Of a DNA stretch of 26,648 nt, positions 8,577 to 15,468 are shown piece by piece; the first letter of the stretch is position 1, and each line of letters starts with the position of its first letter. The position numbers and the translations under genes were made by a program. This stretch comes from Clostridia bacterium (GTDB lineage Bacteria; Bacillota_A; Clostridia; Christensenellales; Aristaeellaceae). The notes under the pieces were generated by a model. The model saw only the letters and a list, made by a program, of their open reading frames with translations, did no database searches and was not told the origin of the DNA. Location of the stretch: contig JAFUDW010000204.1 in assembly GCA_017464225.1 (NCBI GenBank), positions 1-26,648 of the forward strand. The letters run 5' to 3'.

Positions 8577-9044
8577 ATGAACGCGTTCAAAAGAGGCCGT
8601 CTGGGAGGACTGCTCGGCGCTCTGCTGGGCCTGGCGCTGATCATCGCCTCCCGTTCCATACCGGCCAGCCGGATATCGGGCGACCCGGGTTCCGGCGTGC
8701 TTCCGCTCATTGCGGGATCGATCTGCCTGATCAGCGGCGTGATTTTGCTGATCAAAAAACCCGATAAAACCGACAAACAGGTGTACCTGACCGGAAAGCA
8801 ATGGCTCAAAGCCTTATCGATCGTCGGCATGTATCTGGCTTTTTATCTGGGCATGCGCGTCTTTGGCTACATCATTACCGCGCCTATTGTGATTTTCTGC
8901 ACATGCACGATCCTGGCACACGGAAAAAACGTCTCTGTTATTCGTCGGATCATCTTTTCGCTCTGCGTTTCAGGCTTCCTGTATGTGCTGTTCCACGTGC
9001 TGCTGAACGTGGTGCTGCCCAAGGGCGTCCTGGGCATCGGATAA
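8577..9044 (+). CDS. tctB: Tripartite tricarboxylate transporter, small membrane subunit TctB
   Basis: Small integral membrane subunit, 155 residues, the usual length for TctB. Hydrophobic segments lie near residues 10-25, 40-60, 78-98 and 108-148, consistent with four membrane helices. The PASRISGDPGSGVLPLIAG stretch after the first helix is typical of the family. AAAGGGGT precedes ATG 8577. Identification rests on topology, length, this motif and its place between tctC and tctA. It supports the large permease subunit; its exact mechanistic role is not known. Confidence 0.88.
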   Translation: MNAFKRGRLGGLLGALLGLALIIASRSIPASRISGDPGSGVLPLIAGSICLISGVILLIKKPDKTDKQVYLTGKQWLKALSIVGMYLAFYLGMRVFGYIITAPIVIFCTCTILAHGKNVSVIRRIIFSLCVSGFLYVLFHVLLNVVLPKGVLGIG

Positions 9045-9063
9045 GGAAGGAGTTGGATCAATA

Positions 9064-10563
9064 GTGAATACGAGCGCGATCCTTCAAACGCTGTCTGCGA
9101 TCCTGGTGCCGGCCAATATGCTGATCATGTTCGCGGGCACGCTGGTAGGCATGGTCTTTGGCGCTATTCCCGGCCTGAGCGGCGCCATGGCCATCATGCT
9201 GATGCTGCCGCTGAGCTATGCTATGGACTCGGTTACAGCCCTGTGTTTCCTGGTATGTATTTTTGTGGGCGGCTGCTCGGGAAGCTGCATCAGCGCCATC
9301 CTGCTGGGCATCCCCGGCCAGAACGCGTCCATCGCCACCTGCTTTGACGGCTATCCCATGGCAAAGAAGGGCGAGGTGGTCCGGGCCATGAGCGTGGCGC
9401 TGGTGGCCAACTTTATCGGCACCTTTCCTTCCTGCTTCATTGCGCTGATCCTGAGCCAGGTGATCGCCCGCTTCGCCGTGAAGCTGGGGCCCTGGGAGCT
9501 GTTCTCCCTGTGCTTCTGCGCCATTACGCTGGTCTCCTCGCTGTCCAACGGCAAGCTGGCAAAGGGTTTCCTTTCCGCCGGTCTGGGCCTGGCGGTGACC
9601 TGCGTCGGCATGGCGCCCACCGACGGCTATGCCCGCTTTACCTTTGGCAATTATAACCTGCTGGGCGGGTTCAGCCTGCTGTATGTGATGATGGGCATCT
9701 TCGCCTCCCGCAGCATCATCCTGGAATTCGCCCGGGAAAAGAAGGGCGAAAAGCAGGAGCCCATCAAGGTATCCGGCTTCAAATTCCCGCTCAAGGACTT
9801 TATCACCAATAAAGTCAACGTAATTCGCTCCTGGATCATCGGCCTGTGGATCGGCTTCCTGCCCGGCATGGGCGCAGCGCTTTCCAACGTGGCAGCCTAC
9901 GCCGCCGCCAAGAACGCCTCCAAAAAGCCCGAGGAGTTCGGCACCGGCATCGTGGACGGTGTGATCGCGCCTGAGGTGGCCAATAACGCCTCGGTGGGCG
10001 GCGCTTTGATCCCCATGGTGGCCCTGGGTATCCCGGGCGATACCAGTACGGCATATCTTCTGGGCGCGCTGACCATCCACGGCGTGGAGGCCGGCCCGCT
10101 GATGTTTACCAAGTATCCCGTGCTGTCCAATGCCATTTTCCTGGCGGCCATGTTCGGCGCCATCGCCATCCTGATCACCCAGATGCTGGGCATGCGCATT
10201 TTCCCCATGATCCTCAATATCCCCAAGCACTGGCTGTATTCCGCCATCCTTGCGGCCTGCGTCATCGGCGTTTACGCCAACTCCAACAACCTGTTCAGCG
10301 TGGCAATGCTGGTGGTGTTCTCGCTGATCGGCCTGATCATGGGCTACGCGGACTTGCCTCAGGCGCCATTTGCCCTGACCTTTGTATTGGGCAAAAACAT
10401 GGAAACCTATTTCAGGCGGGGCATGTCCTTTGCGGATAACGGCATCCTTTCCTTCTTCACCCATCCCATATCCTGCGCTTTCCTCGTTTTTGCCATCGGC
10501 AGCATGCTGTGGCCGTATCTGAAAAAATATCTGGCAAACAAAAAAGCGGCGAAAGCGGAGTGA
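9064..10563 (+). CDS. tctA: Tripartite tricarboxylate transporter, large permease TctA
   Basis: A 499-residue polytopic membrane protein that carries the substrate, normally coupled to a cation gradient. The start is GTG 9064 with AAGGAGT at 9047-9053. Family signatures are GAIPGLSGAMAIMLMLPL near residue 35 and its internal echo GLWIGFLPGMGAALSNVAAY near residue 260, reflecting the duplicated TctA fold. About 11-12 hydrophobic segments are visible. The length and motifs are complete. It lies 19 bp after tctB and 9 bp before the enolase-superfamily gene, clearly in one operon. Confidence 0.93.
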   Translation: MNTSAILQTLSAILVPANMLIMFAGTLVGMVFGAIPGLSGAMAIMLMLPLSYAMDSVTALCFLVCIFVGGCSGSCISAILLGIPGQNASIATCFDGYPMAKKGEVVRAMSVALVANFIGTFPSCFIALILSQVIARFAVKLGPWELFSLCFCAITLVSSLSNGKLAKGFLSAGLGLAVTCVGMAPTDGYARFTFGNYNLLGGFSLLYVMMGIFASRSIILEFAREKKGEKQEPIKVSGFKFPLKDFITNKVNVIRSWIIGLWIGFLPGMGAALSNVAAYAAAKNASKKPEEFGTGIVDGVIAPEVANNASVGGALIPMVALGIPGDTSTAYLLGALTIHGVEAGPLMFTKYPVLSNAIFLAAMFGAIAILITQMLGMRIFPMILNIPKHWLYSAILAACVIGVYANSNNLFSVAMLVVFSLIGLIMGYADLPQAPFALTFVLGKNMETYFRRGMSFADNGILSFFTHPISCAFLVFAIGSMLWPYLKKYLANKKAAKAE

Positions 10564-10572
10564 CTTAAAGCC

Positions 10573-11706
10573 ATGAAAATCGTTGATATCCAAAAGATTT
10601 TTGCGGGAAAGTATCTGTTTATATCGGTGGAGACCGACGAGGGCATCAGCGGCATTGGCGAGGTGGGCGTCTGGGGCTATCTGGACGCCACCGCCGCGCT
10701 GCTGGATCGCGTAAAGCCCGATCTGATCGGGCGCGATCCCATGCGGATCGAGCACATTGCCAATTACCTCTACCGCGGCTATTACTTCCGGGGCACGGTG
10801 GTGATGAGCGTGATATCGGCCATCGATATCGCGCTGTGGGATATCAAGGGCAAAAAGCTGGGCGTGCCCGTTTATGAGCTTTTGGGCGGCAAAACCCGGG
10901 ATCGGGTGCGCACGTACGCGCCCGTACAGGGAACGACCGTTGAAAAAATGGTGGAGGGCTGCCAGAAAAGGAAGGCGCAGGGCTTTACGGCCGCGCGGCT
11001 GATGATGTCCTATTTGACCGACGACGCTGAAAACCACCTGACCTACAGCGGCAAGGTTTCCCTGTGCGTGCGCTGTGTGGAAGCCTGCCGGGAGGCCATG
11101 GGGGACGAATTCGATCTGATCCTGGAGGTGCACCGTGGCATGACTGTGCCCGAGGCGATCGCCTTTGCACGGGGCGTTGAAAAGTGCCATCCGCTGTTCA
11201 TTGAGGATCCGATCCCGCCCGACAGCCAGCCGGCGATGATCAACGTGGCGGAACACATCAATATCCCCATCGCCACAGGCGAACGCGCGATCAATATCCA
11301 GGAGATCGGCGCGCTGCTGGCCAAGCATGGCGCCCATTATATCCGGCCCGACGTATGCGTTGTGGGCGGAATCAGCGCGGCGAAAAAGATCGCATCGGCG
11401 GCCGAGGCGTTTTACGCGGGCATCGTGCCCCATAATCCTCTGGGGCCGGTATCCACGGCGGCCTGCCTGCAGCTGGATATGTGCATCCCCAATCTGCTGA
11501 TCCAGGAATATCCTTCCTTCAACCTGGAGGGAAGCGAGGACGGCATGCTGAAGGAGCCGCTGAAGACCCTGGATGGTTTTCTGTATGTGCCTGACAAGCC
11601 CGGCCTCGGCATTGAGCTGATCCCGGATATCGCCGAAAAATATCCTTCCCGCCAGCGCAGCGCAAAGGTGCGCATTTCCTATGACGGATCGGTTTCCGAC
11701 CGCTGA
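10573..11706 (+). CDS. Enolase-superfamily acid-sugar dehydratase (DgoD-like)
   Basis: A 377-residue member of the mandelate racemase/muconate lactonizing enzyme group. The N-terminal capping domain contains ALWDIKGKKLGVPVYELLGG. In the barrel, metal and catalytic residues lie at E185 and H187 (LEVHRG), E211 (FIEDPI), E237 (ATGER), D260 (RPDV) and H287 (VPHNPLGPV). This pattern follows D-galactonate dehydratase DgoD with a constant two-residue offset, but the first metal ligand is Glu where DgoD has Asp. The protein also ends with the family phrase KPGLGIEL. It probably dehydrates a sugar acid or aldarate. Galactonate is only one option, and the operon (ttdAB, tctCBA) suggests a substrate related to tartrate. 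It is the last gene before a terminator. Confidence 0.85.
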   Translation: MKIVDIQKIFAGKYLFISVETDEGISGIGEVGVWGYLDATAALLDRVKPDLIGRDPMRIEHIANYLYRGYYFRGTVVMSVISAIDIALWDIKGKKLGVPVYELLGGKTRDRVRTYAPVQGTTVEKMVEGCQKRKAQGFTAARLMMSYLTDDAENHLTYSGKVSLCVRCVEACREAMGDEFDLILEVHRGMTVPEAIAFARGVEKCHPLFIEDPIPPDSQPAMINVAEHINIPIATGERAINIQEIGALLAKHGAHYIRPDVCVVGGISAAKKIASAAEAFYAGIVPHNPLGPVSTAACLQLDMCIPNLLIQEYPSFNLEGSEDGMLKEPLKTLDGFLYVPDKPGLGIELIPDIAEKYPSRQRSAKVRISYDGSVSDR

Positions 11707-11716
11707 CGGCGGCGCG

Positions 11717-11739
11717 AACCATCGGATGGTTGCTTTTTT
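11717..11739 (+). terminator. Terminator at the end of the ttd-tct operon
   Basis: The stem AACCAT (11717-11722) pairs with ATGGTT (11726-11731) across a CGG loop, followed by GC and a T-run at 11734-11739. The stem is short but lies 11 bp after the stop codon. Confidence 0.65.
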
Positions 11740-11747
11740 GATATTGT

Positions 11748-11774
11748 AAAACGGGGCCAAGGCGGCCCCGTTTT
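11748..11774. terminator. Bidirectional terminator between convergent genes
   Basis: The stem AAAACGGGGCC (11748-11758) pairs with GGCCCCGTTTT (11764-11774) around a 5-nt loop, with a T-run on the plus strand and AAAA on the left arm that gives a U-run on the minus strand. It lies directly after the stop of the minus-strand regulator gene and backs up the terminator at 11717 for the plus strand. Confidence 0.85.
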
Positions 11775-11775
11775 T

Positions 11776-13950
11776 TCATCCCCGCTGCTCCAGCCCGGCG
11801 TAATAGGCTTCCAGCTGCCGCTGGGCAAAGGAGAGCGCTTCCTCCGGCGTACAGATATCAAAGATGGCGTTTTTGATGGCGCGGCCCAGCACGTTTTCCA
11901 CCTCAAACTCGTTCATCCCGTCCGGCACCTTGCGCGCGATGGCTGTATCGATATTTTCCGGGACGATAGACAGCCAGGGATACAGATCCAGCAGATCTTC
12001 GCATGTGTAAACCGATGCGCAGGGCGAAACGCCGCCCAGCAGCGTGAAAGGACGGCTCAAATGATCGCTGCACGCCCAGCGAATGAATTCCAGGGCCGCT
12101 TCTTTTTTTGAACTTTGCTCTGAAATGCCAAGCACGCCGCCGCCCAGCAGCGGTTTGCCGCCGGGAACCGAGCTGAAGCCGATCCGTCCGGCAATTTTGG
12201 ATTTGCGCAGGTCCGTGATGCCCGATACATGGTTGATGAACATATTCATCATGGCTGTGCGGCCCCCGGCAAAGTTCTCCACAGCGCCTGCCCACCATTC
12301 ATTGGAGGGTACGGGCAGAGCCTTCCGATTGATATCCAGATAGAGCCGCAGGCTTTCTGCTGCTTCGGGCGTGTTGAGCGCGGGATGTCCGGCCGCGTCA
12401 AACAGGCAGCCGCCAATGCCGTGCAAAATGGGCAGGAATTCGCATACGATGCCGCTGACCGTGCCGGAAACGATGGAGGTCCCGGCTTCGGAGGATGAAG
12501 ACAGGTTTTTCTTTTTGGAAAAGAAGTCCAGCAGACGGCAGAACAGGGCGTAATCCTTCGGGACCGACAGACTGTCGTGATACTGCTCATAATAGGCGCG
12601 GCGCGTTTTGCTGTCTTCAAACAGGTCGCGGCGATAAAACATCAGCTGCACGTTAGGCGTAAAGGGAAAAGCGTAGGAAACGCCGTTGGCCGTGGAAAAC
12701 GGCGCGCGGACCGAGGGCAGCAGCGGCGCAAAGATCGCCTGGATGGCGGGATCGTTCGGGTCAAAGGGGTGAAGTCTGTTCGGGGCCAATGAATCCAGCC
12801 ATACCACGTCCATGCGGATCACGTCATAGAATCCGGAACCGCCCATTGTCTGGATGGTTTCGTGCAGCTCCTCATAGGGGGAAAGGATCATCCGCACGTC
12901 AATGCCTGTCCGCCTGGTGAAATCCGGCAGGAGCTTGCTCAGGGCCTTCGCGTCCGGGCCGTCCAGCATCAAGGCGCTGATCTGCGTGCGCTTAGGCAGC
13001 ATGCCGGCGGAAAACACAGGCTGCTTCTCCGGCAATAGCAATACGTGGTCGGCTTCCCCCGGGGAAAGCACCGCGCGGCAGGCGATATGCGCCAGCTTTT
13101 TCCAGTTCAGACTGATCCGGCGTACCGGCCCGCCGGGCGGCACGCAGCCCGTGGAAGCCAGCGAAATCAGCAGGGGCGGCTGAGCGCCGCAGAACGCAAA
13201 AGCATCGGTGAGGCTGTCGCAAAACCGCGGGGAGGTGGCAATGACGGCGTCGGGCTTTACTGGATCGGCGCAGATGGAAAAAGCGGCTACCGAAGCGTTT
13301 ACGGCGTCTGTCTGATAGGTTTTAAAGGCGATGGACCGCGCTTCCAGCTCAGCTGAAAGCTTTTGCAGCAGTCTCGCTTCGGTGCTGTGGGTTAAAAGGC
13401 CGATAATCAGCGATACCTGACTGCATTTTTTTTCCTCCAATATCTCCAGGATTTCCGCTGTGACGGCATCAAGATCAAAGCCCACAAAGGCGTCGATCCC
13501 CGCGGCGCTCCGTTCCACTGTTACGATGGTCACATCGTTTTTCAGCAGCGTTTCCCTTCCCTCGCTGCCCTGGGGTTGGCAGGTGCACAGGATCACTCCC
13601 TGAAAGCGCCTGCCGGCGATTTCACTGAGGATGGCCTCCTCCTGGGCAGGAATATCCCCCGTCAGATACAAGCTGCACTTATAGTTGCTGTCGGTAAGCT
13701 GCTGCGCAAGGGCGGTATATAATATGGAATACCGATCATCCCGCAGGTTGGGCAGGACCACGGCAATGGATCGTTCAAACTCCTGCCGCATCTGCTTGCT
13801 GCGCTCATCGATGCTGTACCCCAATTCCCTGGCAGCCTGCTCCACCAGCAGGATTTTTTTCATGCTCACGTTTCCCCGGCCATTGAGCACATTGGATACC
13901 GTTCCGTGGGAAACGCCTGCCAATTTGGCGATATCCTTAATGGTTGCCAT
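11776..13950 (-). CDS. LacI-type regulator fused to an ABC-type solute-binding domain
   Basis: A 724-residue cytosolic chimera. Residues 1-50 are a standard LacI helix-turn-helix with hinge (TIKDIAKLAGVSHGTVSNVLNG). Residues of about 60-312 form a LacI/periplasmic-binding-like sensor domain (SIAVVLPNLRDDRY, FQGVILCTCQ, VTIVTVERSAAGIDAFVGFD). Residues of about 322-720 are a full family 1 extracellular solute-binding domain (LLPDFTRRTGIDV, YDVIRMDVVWLDSLAP, YAFPFTPNVQLMFYRRDLFED, VENFAGGRTAMMNMFIN, GGKPLLGGGVLGIS, EAALEFIRWACS). There is no signal peptide or membrane segment, so the binding domain is inside the cell. A start at 13950 follows AGGAGG. It is divergent from an ABC importer whose receptor belongs to the same superfamily, so it probably senses the imported compound or a product of it and controls that operon. 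Ordinary LacI regulators end near 340 residues; a cloning or assembly artefact is unlikely because the frame is continuous. Confidence 0.9.
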   Translation of the reverse strand: MATIKDIAKLAGVSHGTVSNVLNGRGNVSMKKILLVEQAARELGYSIDERSKQMRQEFERSIAVVLPNLRDDRYSILYTALAQQLTDSNYKCSLYLTGDIPAQEEAILSEIAGRRFQGVILCTCQPQGSEGRETLLKNDVTIVTVERSAAGIDAFVGFDLDAVTAEILEILEEKKCSQVSLIIGLLTHSTEARLLQKLSAELEARSIAFKTYQTDAVNASVAAFSICADPVKPDAVIATSPRFCDSLTDAFAFCGAQPPLLISLASTGCVPPGGPVRRISLNWKKLAHIACRAVLSPGEADHVLLLPEKQPVFSAGMLPKRTQISALMLDGPDAKALSKLLPDFTRRTGIDVRMILSPYEELHETIQTMGGSGFYDVIRMDVVWLDSLAPNRLHPFDPNDPAIQAIFAPLLPSVRAPFSTANGVSYAFPFTPNVQLMFYRRDLFEDSKTRRAYYEQYHDSLSVPKDYALFCRLLDFFSKKKNLSSSSEAGTSIVSGTVSGIVCEFLPILHGIGGCLFDAAGHPALNTPEAAESLRLYLDINRKALPVPSNEWWAGAVENFAGGRTAMMNMFINHVSGITDLRKSKIAGRIGFSSVPGGKPLLGGGVLGISEQSSKKEAALEFIRWACSDHLSRPFTLLGGVSPCASVYTCEDLLDLYPWLSIVPENIDTAIARKVPDGMNEFEVENVLGRAIKNAIFDICTPEEALSFAQRQLEAYYAGLEQRG

Positions 13951-13983
13951 GCTTCCTCCTTAATTGACCCATTGCTAAAATCA

Positions 13984-14012
13984 ATAGTATCACAGATGGG
14001 GAAAAGACGCAA
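13984..14012 (-). promoter_or_regulatory. Possible promoter of the LacI/binding-protein fusion gene
   Basis: On the minus strand TTGCGT (14012-14007) and TACTAT (13989-13984) are separated by 17 bp, about 35 bp before the start codon. Both hexamers are weak matches (3 and 4 of 6), so this is only a candidate. Confidence 0.35.
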
Positions 14013-14022
14013 TCCCTCTCCA

Positions 14023-14042
14023 AAATTGGACTGTTTCAATTT
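14023..14042. promoter_or_regulatory. Operator-like near-palindrome in the divergent promoter region
   Basis: AAATTGGA (14023-14030), four bases, then TTCAATTT (14035-14042) form an inverted repeat with one mismatch. The same half-sites recur at the plus-strand promoter (14109-14116 and 14135-14142), which makes a regulator-binding role likely. The LacI fusion is the obvious candidate; binding is inferred. Confidence 0.5.
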
Positions 14043-14108
14043 ATTTTTTAAAGAAATTCCCCTGTTTTTTATATAATAGCATGCCATTAAAGACAAATTT
14101 GCTGCGAT

Positions 14109-14142
14109 AAATTGAAAATTTAATATTGACACGTTCCAATTT
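14109..14142. promoter_or_regulatory. Second pair of operator-like half-sites overlapping the ABC operon promoter
   Basis: AAATTGAA (14109-14116) and TCCAATTT (14135-14142) are the same half-site sequences as at 14023-14042, here 18 bp apart and bracketing the -35. The right half-site is inside the promoter spacer, so a bound protein would block RNA polymerase. Confidence 0.45.
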
Positions 14143-14154
14143 TCATGATATAGT
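14126..14154 (+). promoter_or_regulatory. Promoter of the ABC importer/GDPD operon
   Basis: TTGACA at 14126-14131 (6 of 6), a 17-bp spacer, and TATAGT at 14149-14154 (5 of 6), 45 bp before the binding-protein gene. Confidence 0.85.
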
Positions 14155-14165
14155 AAATCCATCAA

Positions 14166-14181
14166 ATGAGCGCTGGCTCAT
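14166..14181. promoter_or_regulatory. Inverted repeat at the transcription start of the ABC operon
   Basis: ATGAGC-GCTG-GCTCAT is a 6-bp perfect inverted repeat about 12 bp downstream of the -10, at or just after the expected start point. It may be an operator or a 5' stem-loop; the two cannot be told apart here. Confidence 0.4.
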
Positions 14182-14199
14182 GAAAAGGAGGATTTTTCC

Positions 14200-15399
14200 A
14201 TGAAAAAGGTATTTGCAGCCCTGCTTTGTCTGATCATGCTGCTGTCCATGGCAGGCGCCGCCCTGGCGGATGAGGAAGTGACGCTGACGGTCATGAACGT
14301 GCAAAGCGGAGACGACGCCGAGTACAACGCCCTGTTGGAGCAGTTCAGCGCGTTGTACCCCAACATCAAAATCAACCACATCAGCACCGTGAACGCCGAA
14401 CTGAAAAAGCAGGTGCAAATCGACGCCATCTCCGGCAACATGCCCGACGTGCTGCAGTTTGATAACCCCGATTACGCGGCCTTCGCCGCCGGCGGCTATC
14501 TGATGGACATTACCGATCTGGTGGCCGATTGGGAAGATATGCCCCATTACTGGGATGCCTGCATCCAGGCTGTTTCCTATAACGGCCGTTTGTACGGTCT
14601 GCCCTGGGAGTGCAACTGCATCGGCCTGTGGTACAATCAGGATCTGCTGACCGAGCTGGGCAAGGAAGTGCCCGTGACCTGGGACGACGTGCTGGATATC
14701 TGCGCCGCCGCCAAGGAAAAGGGTTATAACGGCTTTGGCGTGGCCCTGCCCGCCAGCGAAGTGGGCACCTTCGAGTTCATCCCCTGGCTGTATGCGGCCG
14801 GCGGCTCCATCGACAAGCTGGATTCCGAGGGCTCCATCAAGGCGCTGAGCTTCCTGGCCAACCTGGCTGAACAGGGCTATATGACCAAGGAAGTGCTGGG
14901 CTACAGCCATGGCGATATGAACAACGCTTTCCTGGGCGGCAAAACCGTGCTGATGGCCAACGGCTCCTGGTGCATCGCCAATCTGGCCGGCGCGCCCTTC
15001 GCCTACGGCGCCACCACGCTGCCCGTGCTGGAGGAAGGCAACACCCCCACCAACTGCCTGGGCGGCTATCATGTGGGCATTTCCGCGGACTGCAAAAATG
15101 TGGACGCCGCGCTGACCTACCTCAAATTCATCTGCAGCGCCGAGGTCAACGGCCCCTTCGCCGCCGCCAAGGGTCTGCTGCCCACCAGCGAGGAAAGCGC
15201 TCAGTATGAAGCCTTTGCCGAAGGTCTGATCAGCGATTTCGTGGCCGGTCTGCCCGGCGCTATCGCCCGCGTCAACCCCAACTGGCCCGATCTGTCCGTG
15301 AACGTATACACCGCCATTCAGTCCGCCGTCTCCGGTGAAAAGACCGCCGAGGAGGCCCTGACCTACGCGCAGGAGCTGAACGCGCAGTATTGGAACTGA
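14200..15399 (+). CDS. ABC transporter extracellular solute-binding protein, family 1
   Basis: A 399-residue receptor for the importer encoded just downstream. AAAGGAGG precedes ATG 14200. The signal peptide MKKVFAALLCLIMLLSMAG ends near ALA/DEE. Cys10 is not in a lipobox, so lipid anchoring is not supported. The mature protein shows the sugar-type fold landmarks ALYPNIKINHIS, GNMPDVLQFDNPDYAAFAAGG, YGLPWECNCIGLWYNQDLL, and a C-terminal repeat of helices. Downstream glycerophosphodiesterase and phosphatase genes suggest a glycerophosphodiester or sugar-phosphodiester ligand (UgpB-like), although the sequence alone also allows an oligosaccharide. The gene is divergent from the LacI fusion protein, which carries a domain of the same superfamily. 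Confidence 0.9.
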   Translation: MKKVFAALLCLIMLLSMAGAALADEEVTLTVMNVQSGDDAEYNALLEQFSALYPNIKINHISTVNAELKKQVQIDAISGNMPDVLQFDNPDYAAFAAGGYLMDITDLVADWEDMPHYWDACIQAVSYNGRLYGLPWECNCIGLWYNQDLLTELGKEVPVTWDDVLDICAAAKEKGYNGFGVALPASEVGTFEFIPWLYAAGGSIDKLDSEGSIKALSFLANLAEQGYMTKEVLGYSHGDMNNAFLGGKTVLMANGSWCIANLAGAPFAYGATTLPVLEEGNTPTNCLGGYHVGISADCKNVDAALTYLKFICSAEVNGPFAAAKGLLPTSEESAQYEAFAEGLISDFVAGLPGAIARVNPNWPDLSVNVYTAIQSAVSGEKTAEEALTYAQELNAQYWN

Positions 15400-15410
15400 T
15401 TTTTCCCTGT

Positions 15411-15443
15411 GGGCTGGCGGGTTTCCCGTCGGCCCTTTTCTTT
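15411..15443 (+). promoter_or_regulatory. Intercistronic stem-loop / partial terminator after the binding-protein gene
   Basis: An 11-bp stem with two G-U wobbles has left arm GGGCTGGCGGG (15411-15421), loop TTT, right arm CCCGTCGGCCC (15425-15435), then TTTTCTTT. No promoter is seen before the next gene, so read-through must occur. It probably sets high receptor versus low permease expression. Confidence 0.65.
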
Positions 15444-15468
15444 ATTCTGAATCGGGAGGAACGTAATC

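Noticed and set aside
9058..11760. Minus-strand open frame of 900 codons opposite tctA and the enolase-family gene
   Set aside because: It is an antisense shadow: composition is dominated by H, Q, G and A, as expected from the complement of GC-rich coding DNA, and the plus-strand genes are secure.
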